Origin: Patagioenas fasciata
Lineage: Eukaryota; Chordata; Aves; Columbiformes; Columbidae
DNA length: 64,000 nucleotides
Assembly: GCF_037038585.1 (NCBI RefSeq)
Contig: NW_027288732.1
Location: forward strand, 2,666,001 to 2,730,000
Direction: 5' to 3'
Notes under the pieces: model-generated
What the model was told of the DNA's origin: nothing
What the model saw: only the letters and a program-made list of their open reading frames with translations
Database searches by the model: none
Part shown: one piece after another, positions 50,797 to 62,800 of the stretch
How the letters are laid out: each line of letters starts with the position of its first letter
Numbering within the stretch: the first letter of the stretch is position 1
Position numbers and translations under genes: made by a program

Positions 50797-51678
50797 ATGT
50801 TATGGCAAAAGTTGTATCAGTTATTTTCTACATTGTGCTCGCTGATCCCATATCTGTGTGGGTGTTTCTTTCTGAATCGACGTATTCATTATATAACAAC
50901 AAGAAACTGGACAGCGGTCATGATGATGCTGTGTGGTATGGCACTGGTTTATTTCATTATACTGCAGCCGCTAATGAATTTCTACTCGCTTCTGCTTTAC
51001 CTTGAAAAACCTCCAGGAGAGATTAAAGAGCAGAATGGCTCTATATTTGCTAATTGGTCAAGCGAATCTTTAGAAAGGCTGACTAACAATACTTTTGTGT
51101 TTTCGCTAGGACAGTTTGCAAATGTTTTAGAGAACTTTGAATATCCTTGGAGCTTTGATAGAACTGTGATGGTGTTATCTGGTTTGCTGAATGTGTGTCA
51201 GTTTGTGTTACTGTTAAGAGAAATGAGGTTCAATAGGAGGTTTGCGTTTCTTTTTAGTCCTGAGATTTGTGGTGCGTCTTCAGAAGCTTTAGCAAAAAGC
51301 ACTCCTAGCCGCTCGAGAAAAGGCAAAACAGCCAAAGCTGCTGCTGCAGCCACTGCTCCCCCAACCGTGGCTTCACGAGCTGAAGCTACAGCTCCTCCGC
51401 AGAGCTCCTCTGCCAAGGTCGCTGCAGATAACGTTACCTCTCCAGCCTCAAAGGCTAACAAGGCAGCCCCTCCGTCTTCACACACTGGGCACTGTTGCTG
51501 CTGTAACCACAGCAATCACTGTGACAGTCATTCAGACTCTGAAAATGAATCAAATGATGGTGAACCCATATCAGCATCAGTTGCTGGTTGTAAGAAAGTC
51601 ACTAGAAAGACCACCCGTGCAGCACAGGGCCAACATCAACCCAAGGGGCATCATCAGGACAGGGAGGAGATGAAGTGA
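50797..51678 (+). CDS. Leader ORF upstream of gag: putative multi-pass membrane glycoprotein
   Basis: The frame is open from 50776, with the first ATG at 50797 (293 residues). Three hydrophobic segments are visible at about residues 7-26, 39-59 and 123-140. Three N-glycosylation sequons (N80, N86, N97) lie in the loop between the second and third. After these come a Lys/Ala/Pro-rich linker (~165-228), a compact Cys/His cluster (229-245, with CCCC and several His) and a basic tail. It starts ~170 nt after the primer site. The stop at 51676 overlaps the next frame, which continues gag-like sequence in the -1 frame, so it could be a separate protein or a gag N-terminus cut off by a 1-nt change. 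I do not recognise the family. It is remarkably intact compared with the mutated pol downstream. The frame is certain; the function is unknown. Confidence 0.6.
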   Translation: MLWQKLYQLFSTLCSLIPYLCGCFFLNRRIHYITTRNWTAVMMMLCGMALVYFIILQPLMNFYSLLLYLEKPPGEIKEQNGSIFANWSSESLERLTNNTFVFSLGQFANVLENFEYPWSFDRTVMVLSGLLNVCQFVLLLREMRFNRRFAFLFSPEICGASSEALAKSTPSRSRKGKTAKAAAAATAPPTVASRAEATAPPQSSSAKVAADNVTSPASKANKAAPPSSHTGHCCCCNHSNHCDSHSDSENESNDGEPISASVAGCKKVTRKTTRAAQGQHQPKGHHQDREEMK

Positions 51679-52068
51679 CCACCACTCGGTCCTTTTCTCC
51701 AGGTGAGCTGAGAGATCTGCGAAAAGACTTCAGTCGTCGTGAAGGCGACAATATTTTAACCTGGCTGCTGCGATGCTGGGACAACGGGGCAGAAACAATT
51801 GAATTAGAAGGTGGTGAAGCCAGGCAGCTGGGATCTCTGTCAAAAGATTCCACCATTGATAGGGCAATTTCAAGAGAGTCTAATGCCGCTACTCTCTGGA
51901 CCCGACTCCTGCAGCTATGAAAGTCAGATTTCCCTACAAGGAAGACTGTATATCCAAGTTAGGGAAATGGAATACTATGGAGAGAGGTATCCAGTTCCTG
52001 AGAGAATTAGCTGTGTGAGAGATCATCTATCTAGGACCAAACAGACAAGGGGGGACAGACCCAGATAG
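51675..52068 (+). pseudogene. gag: gag fragment (capsid-like), two frames
   Basis: A frame from 51675 (no ATG; begins GTG) carries ELRDLRKDFSR and a W-x-x-R-C-W-D-N-G string typical of ERVL capsid. It stops at 51920. A second frame (to 52068) continues with VPERISCVRDHLSRT-like sequence. A frameshift between 51811 and 51920 joins the two, and a further shift leads to the frame at 52088. The upstream TTTTCTCCAG at 51694 resembles a 3' splice site. Confidence 0.55.
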
Positions 52069-52087
52069 AATCAATTGTACAAAATCT

Positions 52088-52633
52088 ATGTGGCGCAGAT
52101 TTGTACAAAGTGCACCACCTGCATATGCTAAGTCATTGGCAGGAATGGTCTGGTCAGCTAGAGGTGCACAAGAAATTAATGAAGTGATTGAGCAGCTCCG
52201 GTACTTTGAGGACAGCCTTGCTGGTTCTCTACGGGCTTGTGTCTCCGCTGTGGAGAAACTGTGTGAAAAATCTGATGACCGGTTTGAAAAGCTGTTGCAA
52301 GAAATCCAAGAGCTCAGAGCAGACTCATACCGTTCACGACCTGCACAAACCTATGTTTCAGCTGTTAGGAGAAGGCGTTTCCAATCTCGAGAGAGAGGGC
52401 AGAGGCAGCCCACAAAAAGAGGTTCACTGTGGTTCTTCCTACATGAGCAGGGAGAAAACATGAATAAGTGGCATGGAAGGCCTACCTCAGAACTTCAGGA
52501 ACGAGTACGTGAGATAAAAGGAAAAACTCCTAGGAAGGTGGCTGCTCCAGTTTACAAAAGGAGCAGAAGAGATTCTGATGCTCTTGAAGGAACCTCTAAT
52601 TCACACCCAGAGACTGTGCAAAACAGGAATTAG
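52088..52633 (+). pseudogene. gag: gag C-terminal region of the ERVL-like provirus
   Basis: This 181-codon frame has an amphipathic, coiled-coil-like middle and then a basic region and LWFFLHEQGENMNKWHGRP, a W-rich block I associate with ERVL gag C-termini. There is no CCHC zinc knuckle, as expected for the ERVL/spuma-like class. It ends at an in-frame TAG (52631), and the same frame continues directly into protease, so gag and pro are separated by one stop codon only. Confidence 0.6.
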
Positions 52634-53884
52634 AGGTGCCCTGCCTCCAACCAGGTGGAGGAAAGGGATAACAGAGTTTATTGGACTGTACAAATACGAT
52701 GGCCTGGTACAACACAACCCCAGGAGTACAAAGCTTTAGTGGACACTGGTGCTCAGTGCACAATAATTCCTTCTGATTATAAAGGAACGCAATCCATCAA
52801 TATTGTTGGAGTGACTGGGGGATCCCAGGAGCTGACTGTTGTAGAGGTTGAAATGAGCTTAACTGGAAAAAACTGGCAAAAGCATCCCATTGTGACTGGT
52901 CCAGATGCTCCGTGCATCCTTGGCATAGACCACCTCAGGAGAGGGTATTTTAAGGACCCAAAAGGGTATAGGTGGGCATTTGGTATAGCAGCTGTGGACA
53001 CTGAGAAAATTGAACAGCTGTCTGATTTGCCTGGTCTTTCAGATGACCCCTCTGTTGTAGGACTGCTGATGGTTGACGATCAGCAGGTGCCAATTGCTAC
53101 CACGACGGTGCATCGCCGGCAATATCGCAGCAATCGAGACTCTTTGATTCCTATACAGAAGCCGATCCGTCAATTGGAAAGCCAGGGTGTGATCAGTAAG
53201 ACCCGCTCACCTTTTAACAGCCCAATCTGGCCAGTGCGTTAGTCTAGTGACGAGTGGAGACTAACTGTAGACTATCGTGGCCTGAATGAAGTTACACCAC
53301 CACTGAGTGCTGCTGTGCCTGACATGCTAGAACTGCAATTTGAACTGCAGTCAAAGGCAGCCAAGTGCGATGCTACAATTGACATTGCTCATGCATTTTT
53401 CTCTATTCCTGCAGCAGCAGAGTGCAGGCCGCAGTTTGCTTTCACCTGGAGGGGCATCCAGTATACATGGAATCGCTTGCCCCAGGGGTGGAAACACAGC
53501 CCTACCATCTGCCATGGACTGATCCAGACCACGCTGGAGCAAGGTGAAGCTCCAGAACACTTGCAATATATTGATGACATCATCGTATGGGGCGACACAG
53601 CGAAAGAAGTCTTCGAGAAAGGTGAGAGAATAATTCATATTCTTTTGGATGCTGGTTTTGATATAAAACGAAGCAAGGTCAAGGGACCTGCACGAGAGAT
53701 CCAGTTTTTAGGAATAAAATGGCAAGATGGCCGTCGTCAGATCCCAATGGATGTGATCAACAAAATTGCAGCAATGGCTCCACCTACTAATAAAAAGGAG
53801 ACACAGACTTTCTTGGGTGTTGTAGGTTTTTGGAGAATGCATATTCCTGACTACAGCCACATTGTGAGCCTCTCTATCAAGTGA
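52634..53884 (+). pseudogene. pol: Protease and reverse transcriptase (one nonsense)
   Basis: In the frame following the gag TAG, protease shows ALVDTGAQCTIIP (active-site DTG) and a C-terminal ILGIDHL block. RT fingers begin near 53140. A TAG at 53240 interrupts, then the frame reopens and continues through palm, with YIDD at about 53567-53578 and the conserved LPQGWKHSP region before it, to a TGA at 53882. The frame of the protease ORF has no ATG, so it depended on gag for translation. Confidence 0.9.
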
Positions 53885-54533
53885 CTCATAAAAAGAACCA
53901 ATTTGAGTGGGGCCCTGAACAACGACAAGCCTTTGAACAAATTAAGCGTGAGATAACTCATGCGGTGGCCCTTGGACCAGTCCGAACTGGACTAGATGTT
54001 AAAAATGTGCTCTACATCGCAGCCGGAGATAATGGACTTACCTGGAGCCTCTGGCAGAAAGCACCAGGAGAAACCCGAGGTCGACCCCTAGGTTTTTGGA
54101 GTCGAGGATACAAAGGATCTGAGGCCAACTGTACTCCAACTGAAAAGGAGATACTGGCAGCATATGAAGGAGTTCGAGCTGCTTCAGCAGTGATGGGCAC
54201 TGAAGCACAGCTCCTCCTGCACCTTGACTGCCGGTGCTGAGCTGGGTGTTCAAAGGGACGGTTCCCTCTCCACATCATGCAACCAAAGTTACATGGAGTA
54301 AATGGATTGCACTGATCACACAACGAGCTCGAATTGGAAGTCCCAACCGTCCAGGGATATTAGAAGTGATTACACACTGGCCAGAAAGCAAAGACTTTGG
54401 GATGTCTCCAGATGAGGAGGAAGTAAAACGTGCTGAAGAAGCACCACCATATAATGCGCTTTCAGAGACTGATAAGCAGTATGCACTGTTCACAGACGGA
54501 TCCTGTCATCTTGTAGGAAAACATCGAAGGTGA
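53881..54533 (+). pseudogene. pol: RT connection and first half of RNase H, frameshifted
   Basis: Two short frames follow: 53881-54240 (thumb/connection, with FEWGPEQRQAFEQIK and TPTEKEILAAYEGV) and 54234-54533 (connection end, and RNase H start with the catalytic Asp in LFTDGSC). Each change of frame (at ~53882, ~54235 and ~54530) marks an insertion or deletion. The order matches normal pol. Confidence 0.82.
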
Positions 54534-55663
54534 AAGCTGCTGTGTGGAGTCCCACACGACAAGTTACAGAAGCCACTGAAGGACAAGGTGAATCCAGTCA
54601 GTTTGCAGCAGTGAAAGCCATCCAGCTGGCTTTGGACATTGCTGAACGAGAGAAGTGGCCAATGCTTTGTCTCTATACTGACTCATGGATGGTAGCAAAT
54701 GCCTTGTGGGGGTGGCTACAGCAATGGAAGAAAAGCAACTGGCAGCGCAGAGGTGAAACCATTTGGGCTGCCACACTGTGGCAAGACATTGCTGCTCGGC
54801 TCGAGAGCCTGCCTGTGAAAGTTCGTCATGTAGATGCTCATGTGCCTAAAAGTCGAGCCACCAAGGAACATCGAAACAACCAACAAGCGGATCAAGCTGC
54901 TAAGATTAAAGTAGCTGAGGTGGACTTGGACTGGCAACATAAAGGTGAACTTTTCCTAGCTCGGTGGGCCCATGACACTTCAGGGCATCAAGGTAGAGAT
55001 GCAACATACAAATGGGCTCGTGATCGAGGGGTGGATTTAACTATGGACACTATTTCACAGGTTATTCATGAATGTGAAACTTGCGCCGAAATCAAACAAG
55101 CAAAACGGTTAAAACCTGTATGGTATGGGGGGCGATGGTTAAAGTATAAGTATGGAGAAGCTTGGCAGATTGATTATATCACACTTCCACAGACACGCCA
55201 AGGTAAGCGTTATGTACTTACAATGGTGGAAGCAACCACCGGATGGTTGGAAACATCTGCTGTACCTCATGTTACAGCCCGAAATACCATCTTGGGCCTC
55301 GAGAAGCAAGTCCTTTGGCGGCACGGTACGCCAGAAAGAATTGAATCAGACAATGGTACTCATTTCAAAACCAGTATTATAGACAATTGGGCCAAAGAAC
55401 ATGGTATTGAGTGGATGTATCATATTCCATATCATGCACCAGCCTCTGGGAAAATTGAAAGGTACAATGGTTTGTTAAAAACTACACTAAAGGCACTGGG
55501 TGGTGGAACCTTTAAAAACTGGGATTCACATTTAGCAAAAGCCACTTGGTTGGTCAACACCAGGGGATCAACCAGTCGAGCCGGGCCTGCCCAATCAGAA
55601 ATTCTACGGACTGTGGAAGGAGATAAAGTCCCTGTAGTACACATGGAAAATATGTTAGGATAG
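54530..55663 (+). pseudogene. pol: RNase H C-terminal half and integrase
   Basis: This 377-codon frame begins inside RNase H (LYTDSW with an active-site Asp, then RHVDAHVP). The integrase zinc domain follows (HDTSGHQG, then CETC). The core has D (QIDYI), D (ESDNG) and E (GKIERYNG). A TAG at 55661 ends the frame. The same frame continues after it with a C-terminal SH3-like segment to ~55822. No env and no dUTPase were seen after integrase. Confidence 0.88.
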
Positions 55664-55822
55664 GCAGTCTGGGTTCCTCCTGCCTCAGGCACAGGCAAAC
55701 CTATTCGTGGGATTGTTTTTGCCCAGGGACCTGGCAGCACCTGGTGGGTGATGCTCAAGGATGGAGAAGTTCGGTGTGCACCTCAAGGGGATTTGATTTT
55801 AGGTGAAAATACTCAATACTGA

Positions 55823-56192
55823 ACTGTACGATGTGAATTGCCGCACTAACAATGTTTAATAAGTGTCTTTCAGATCAAGACAATGGTGATGAAACCAGCG
55901 CTGGCTTCTTCGAGTGGCACCCGACACCTTCTTCGAAGTTGGTGTCCTTAACCCACCAACAGGGGTCATGAGATGAACTTGGACCATTTTTCCTGCCCTG
56001 GGAGACTGTGGTGACAAAATGAACTTAATGAACTTTTCAAAGGATGGTCCACTGATTAATTACTCCTGTGTATATATGTACATATGTGTATATATATATA
56101 TATATATATAGTAGTGATTAATTAGATTGTATTGATAGATTGTATTGATAAGGTTTAAGTATTCAGTGAATGTCATATTATAAGGGGTGGAA
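55823..56192 (+). other. 3' non-coding region and polypurine tract of the ERVL provirus
   Basis: Contains a TA dinucleotide microsatellite (~56080-56110) and a purine tract (AAGGGGTGGAA) immediately before the 3' LTR. No open frame of note. Confidence 0.7.
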
Positions 56193-56821
56193 TGTCCTGG
56201 TTTTGTTAAAAAACAAGTTTCTCTTTTAGTGAATTTGCCTGTCAGCTCAAGCTTCATATCAGCTGCATTTTCCTGGAGAACCGGACACATGTTTTGGCAA
56301 ACCCAGCAATGGAATGAAAACTTATTGATAAGCACGGATGCACATCTCGCGAGAGGGGCAATAACAAACCGGTGACCAACTGTGTATAACATTCCGTCCA
56401 CGTGAATACTTCATATAAAAGCGGGAGATCACGTGGATCTCGGCCCTTTTTTCCTCATGGCCGACATTAGGAGAGGACCTTGCTGGTCGTCCCTGCGAAC
56501 TGAGGCCAGTGAGAGACTGAATCCAGCTCCGGTTGGCTACAGAGTCTAATCCAGGACTTTGGGTGCTGGCTCTGCAGTTGCTCAGACTTACAAGATTGGT
56601 TTTGTATATTTGTATTATTTTCTCTATTCTTATCAGTAGCATCAGTAAAACATCTTTAACTTTTCCAACTCTCTTCCCTCTGTGCTTCTTCCCCTCCCAA
56701 TCGCCTGTGCTGAGTGGGAAGGGAGAGAGGGAGAGGCAAAAGGGGGAATTGGGGGGGGAGAGGAGGTTGACAACACATCTGGCAGGGTTTGATTGTCACC
56801 ACGCAATCTTAAACCTCGACA
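56193..56821 (+). mobile_element. 3' LTR of the ERVL-like provirus
   Basis: TGTCCTGG to CTCGACA, 629 bp, with a TATA-type ATATAAAA at 56413. The right flank begins GGGACAAAAAGGG, which is part of the 39-bp minisatellite. The left flank of the 5' LTR (CTCCT) is unrelated, and no 5-bp duplication is present. Confidence 0.93.
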
Positions 56822-59800
56822 GGGACAAAAAGGGTCCTGGGATGTCACAATGGGCCCTGGGGACAAAGGGTGGTCGCCAGGATATCACAATGGGCTCTGG
56901 TGACAATGGGGTCCCCAGGATGTCACAATGGGCCCTGGGGACAACAGGCGGTCCTGGGATGTCACAATGGGCCCTGGGGACAAAGAGTGTCCCCAGGATG
57001 TCAGAATGGGCCCTGAGGACAAGTTGGGGTCCCCTGAATTTCACAACGGGCCCTGGGGACAAAGAGGGCTCCCCAGCATATCACAATGGGCCCTGGGGAC
57101 AATGGGGGGTCCTGGGACGTCACAATGGGCCCTGGGGACAAGGAGGGATCCACAGGATGTCACAATGAGCCCTGGGGACAATGGGGGTTCCTGGGACGTC
57201 ACAATGGGCCCCAGTGACAAGGGGCGGTCCCCAGGATGTCACAATGGGCCCTGGGGACAAAGAGGGCTCCCATAAATGTCACAATGGGCCCTGGGGACAA
57301 GGGGGTGCAGTGGATGTCACAATGGGCCCTGGGGACAATGGGGGGTGTCCAGGATGTCAGAATGAGTCCTGAGGACAAGGGGGGGTCCCCATGGTGTCAC
57401 AATGGGTCCGCAGTGCCAAGGAGGGGTCCCCATGGTGTCACAATAGGCCCTGGGGACAAAGTGGGGTCCAAGAATGTCACAATGGGCCCTGGGGACAAAA
57501 GGGGTTGCCATGGTGCCACAATGGGCCCTGGGGTCAAAGGGGGTCCCCATGGTGCTACAATGGGCCCTGGGGACAAAGGGGGGTCCTGGGATGTCACAAT
57601 GGGCCCTGGGGACAAAGGGGGTGTCCCCATGGTGCCACAACGGGCCCTGGGAGCAAGGGGGTGGCCAGGATGTCACAATGGGTCCTGGGGAAAATGGGGG
57701 GTGCCCAGGATGTCACAATGGACCCTGAGGACAAGCGGGGGTCTCCATGGTGTCACAATGGGCCCCAGTGACAAAGGGGGTCCCCTGAATGTCACAATAG
57801 GTCCTGGGGACAATGGGGGGTCCTGGGATGTCACAATGGGCCCTGGGGACAAGGAGGGATCCCCAGGATGTCACAATGGGCCCTGGGGACAATGGGGGTT
57901 CCTGGGACGTCACAATGGGCCCTGGGGACAAGGGGGGGGTCCCCAGGATGTCACAATGGGCCCTGGGGAAAATGGGGGTCCTGGGACGTCACAATGGGCC
58001 CTGGGGACAAGGAGGGATCCCCAGGATGTCACAATGGGCCCTGGGGACAATGGGGGGTCCTGGGACGTCACAATGGGCCCTGGGGACAAGGAGGGATCCC
58101 CAGGATGTCACAATGGGCCCTGGGGACAATGGGGGTTCCTGGGACGTCACAATGGGCCCTGGGGACAAGGGGGGGGTCCCCAGGATGTCACAATGGGCCC
58201 TGGGGACAAAGAGGGGTCCCCTGAATGTCACAATGGGCCCTGGGGACAAGGGGGTGCAGAGGATGTCACAATGGGCCATGGGGACAATGGGGGGTCCTGG
58301 AACGTTACAATGGGCCCTGGGGACAAGGAGGGATCCCCAGGATGTCACAATGGGCCCTGGAGACAATGGGGGGTCCTGGGATGTCTAAATGGGCCCTGGG
58401 GACAAGGGGGGGTCCCCAGGATGTCACAATGGGCCCTTGGGACAAGGGGGTGCCGAGGATGTCACAATGGGGCCTGGGGACAATGGGGGGTCCTGGGATG
58501 TCACAATGGGCCCTGGGGACAAGGGGAGGTCCCCAGGATGTCACAATGGGCCTTGGGAACAAGGGGGTCCCCCAGATATCACAATGGGCCCTGGGAACAA
58601 TGTAAGGTCCTGGGCTGTCACAATGGAGCCTGAGGACAACGGGGGTCCCCAGGATGTCACAATGAAGTCTTGGGACAAAGGGGGTCCCCAGGATGTCACA
58701 ATGGGCCCTGGGGACCAGGGGGGGTCCTGGGATGTCACAATGGGCCCTAGTGACAAAGGGGGTCCCTATGGTGCCACAATGGGCCCTGGGGACAAATGGG
58801 GTCCCCTGGATGTCACAATGGGCTCTGGGGACAAGGAGGGTCCCCAGGATGTCACAATGGGCCCTGGGGACAAAGAGCGTCCCCAGCATGTCACAATGGG
58901 CCCTGGGGACAAAGGGGTCCCCACGGTATCAGAATGGGCCCTGGGGACAAAGGGGGGTCCCCTGAATGTCACAATGGGCCCTGGGGACAATGGGGGGTCC
59001 TGGGATGTCACAGTGAGCCCTGCAGAGAAGGGTGGTACCCACGGTGTCACAATGGGCCCTGGGAACAAGGGGGGGTCCCCATAGTGTCACAATGGGTCCT
59101 GGGGACAAGTGAGGTCCCCAGGATGTCACAATGGACCCTGGGGACAAAGGGGGTGTCCCCATGGTGCTACAACGGGCCCTGGGAGCAAGGGGGTGGCCAG
59201 GATGTCACAATGGGTCCTGGGGAAAATGGGGGGTGCCCAGGATGTCACAATGGACCCTGAGGACAAGCGGGGGTCTCCATGGTGTCACAATGGGCCCCAG
59301 TGACAAAGGGGGTCCCCTGAATGTCACAATAGGTCCTGGGGACAATGGGGGGTCCTGGGACGTCACAATGGGCCCTGGGGACAAGGAGGGATCCCCAGGA
59401 TGTCACAATGGGCCCTGGGAACAATGGGGGTTCCTGGGACGTCACAATGGGCCCCAGTGACAAGAGGGGGTCCCCAGGATGTCACAATGGGCCCTGGGGA
59501 CAAAGAGGGGTCCCCTGAATGTCACAATGGGCCCTGGGGACAAGGGGGTGCAGAGGATGTCACAATGGGCCCTGGCAACAATGGGGGGTCCTGGGACGTC
59601 ACAATGGGCCCTGGGGACAAGGAGGGATCCCCAGGATGTCACAATGGGCCCTGGGGACAATGGGGGGTCCTGGGACGTCACAATGGGCCCTGGGGACAAG
59701 GGGGGGTCCCCAGGATGTCACAATGGGCCCTGGGGACAAGGGGGTGCCGAGGATGTCACAATGGGCCCTGGGGACAATGGGGGGTCCTGGGATGTCATAA

Positions 59801-62800
59801 TGGGCCCTGGGGACAAGGGGGGGTCCCCAGGATGTCACAATGGGCTTTGGGAACAAGGGGGTCCCCCAGATATCACAATGGGCCCTGGGGACAATGTAAG
59901 GTCCTGGGTTGTCACAATGGACCCTGAGGACAAGGGGGGTCCCCAGGCTCTCACAATGAAGTCTTGGGACAAAGGGGGTCCCCAGGATGTCACAATGGGC
60001 CCTGGGGACCAGGGGGGGTCCTGGGATGTCACAATGGGCCCCAGTGACAAAGGGGGTCCCTATGGTGCCACAATGGGCCCTGGGGACAAAGGGGGTCCCC
60101 TGGATGTCACAATGGGCTCTGGGGACAAAGAGCGTACCCAGCATGTCACAATGGGCCCTGGGGACAAAGGGGGTCCCCACGGTATCAGAATGGGCTCTGG
60201 GTACAAAGGGGGGTCCCCTGAATGTCACAATGGGCCCTGGGGACAAGGGGGGGTCCCCAGGATGTCACAATGGGCCCTGCGGACAAAGAGGGGTCCCCTG
60301 AATGTCACAATGGGCCCTGGGGACAAGGGGGTGCCGAGGATGTCACAATGGGCCCTGGGGACAATGGGGGGTCCTGGGAACTCACAATGGGCCCTGAGGA
60401 CAATGGTGGGTCCCCTGAATGTCACAGTGGGCCCTGGGGACAAAGGGGGGGTCCGCAGGATGTCACAATGGGCACTGGGGACAAAGGGGGGGTCCCCAGG
60501 ATGTCACAATGGGCCCTGGGTACAATGTGGGGTCCTGGGATGTCACAATGGGCCCTGGGGACAAGGGGGGGTCCCCAGGATGTCACAATGGGCCCTGCGG
60601 ATAAAGAGGGGTCCCCTGAATGTCACAATGGGCCCTGGGGACAAGGGGGTGCCGAGGATGTCACAATGGGCCCTGGGGACAATGGGGGATCCTGGGATGT
60701 CACAATGGGCCCTGAGGACAATGGTGGGTCCCCTGAATGTCACAATGGGCCCTGGGGACAAAGGGGGGTCCGCAGGATGTCACAATGGGCACTGGGGACA
60801 AAGGGGGGGTCCCCATGGTGTCACAATGGGCCCAAGTGACAAGGAGGGTCCCCAGGGTGCCACGATGGGTCCTGGGGACAAGGGCGTCCCCCAGATGTCA
60901 CAATAGGCCCTGGGGACAATGGGGTTGCCCAGGATGTCACAATGGGCCCTGGGGACAATGGGAGTCCCCAAGGTGTCAGAACGAGCCCTGGGGACAAAGT
61001 GGAATCCTGGAATGTCACAATGGCCCCCAGTGACAAAGGGGTTCCCCATGGTGCCACAATGGGCCCTGGGGACAAAAGGGGTCCCCAGGATTTCACAATA
61101 GCACTGGGGACAAAGGGGGGTCATGGGATGTCACAATGGGCCCTGGGGACAAGGGAGATCCCCATGGTGTCACAATAAGCCCTGGGGACAAAGTGGGGTC
61201 CTGGGATGTCACAATTGGCTCTGGGGACAAGGAGGGTCCCCAGGATGTCACAATGGGCCCTGGGGACAAAGGGGGGTCCTGGGATGTCACAATGGGCCCC
61301 AGTGACAAAGAGGGTCCTCATGGTGCCACAATGTGCCCTGGGGACAAAGGGCGTTCCCTGGATGTCACAATGGGCTCTGGGGACAAGGAGGGTCTCCAGG
61401 ATGTCACAATGGGCCCTGGGGACAAAGGGGGTCCCCACGGTATCAGAATGGGCCCTGGGGACAAAGGGGGGTCCCCTGAATGTCACAATGGGCCCTGGGG
61501 ACAATGGGGGGTCCTGGGACATCACAATGGGCCCTGGGGACAAGTGGGGTCCCCAGGATGTCACAATGGGCCCTGGGGACAAAGAGGGGTCCCCTGAATG
61601 TCACAATGGGCCCTGGGGACAAGGGGGTGCCGAGGATGTCACAATGGGCCCTGGGGAAAATGGGGGTCCTGGGACGTCACAATGGGCCCTGGGGACAAGG
61701 AGGGATCGCCAGGATGTCACAATGGGCCCCAGTGACAATGGGGGGTCCTGGGACGTCACAATGGGCCCTGGGGACAAGGAGGGATCCCCAGGATGTCACA
61801 ATGGGCCCTGGGGACAATGGGGGGTCCTGGGACCTCACAATGGGCCCTGGGGACAAGTGGGGTCCCCAGGATGTCACAATGGGCCCTGGGGACAATGTGG
61901 GGTCCTGGGATTTCACAATGGGCCCCAGTGACAAAGGGGTCCCCTGAATGTCACAATGGGTCCTGGGGACAATGGGTGCTCTTGGGACATCATAATGGGC
62001 CCTCGGGACAAAGGGGGGTCCTGGGATGTCACAATGGTCCCTGGGGACAAAGGGGATGTCCCGATGGTGCCACAATGGGCCCTGGGAGCAAGGGGGTCCC
62101 CAGGATGTCACAATGGGTCCTGGGGACAATGGGAGGTGCCCAAGATGTCACAATGGACCCTGAGGACAAGCGGGGGTCTCCATGGTGTCACAATGGGTCC
62201 CCAATGACAAGCGGGGGTGCCCATGTTGTCACAATGGGCCCTGGGGACAAACGTGGCTCCCCTCAATATCAAAATGGGTCTTGGGGACAAACTGGGCTCC
62301 TCGGATGTCACAATGGACACTGGGAACAACGGGAGGTCCCGGGACATCACAATGGGCCCTGGGGACAAAGTTGGTCCCCACGATGTCTCAATGAGCCCCA
62401 GTGACAAAGGGGGGTCCCCTGAATGTCACAATGGGCCCTGGGGACAATGGGGGGTCCTGGGACGTCACAATGGGCCCAGGCGATAAAGGGGGTCCCCAGG
62501 ATGTCACAATGGGACCTGGGGACAAGGGTCTCCACAGGATCTCACAATGGGCTCTGGGGACAATGGAGGTTCCCCAGGATGTTCACAATAGGCCCTGAGG
62601 ACAAGGGGTGGTCCCCATGGTGTCACGATGGGTCCTAGGGACAAGGGGGTCCCCAGGATGTAACAATGGACCCTGGGGACAATGGGGGGTCCTGGGACAT
62701 CACAATGGGCCCTGGGGACAAAGGGGGTCTCCAGGATGTCACAATGGGCTCTGCGGACAATGGGGGGTCCTGGGACGTCACAATGGGTCCTGGGGACAAA

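Noticed and set aside
59479-60906. 475-codon frame (and 465-codon frame at 57236) in the right array
   Set aside because: The 39-bp unit is a multiple of three and lacks stops in several frames. The 'proteins' are pure unit repeats.
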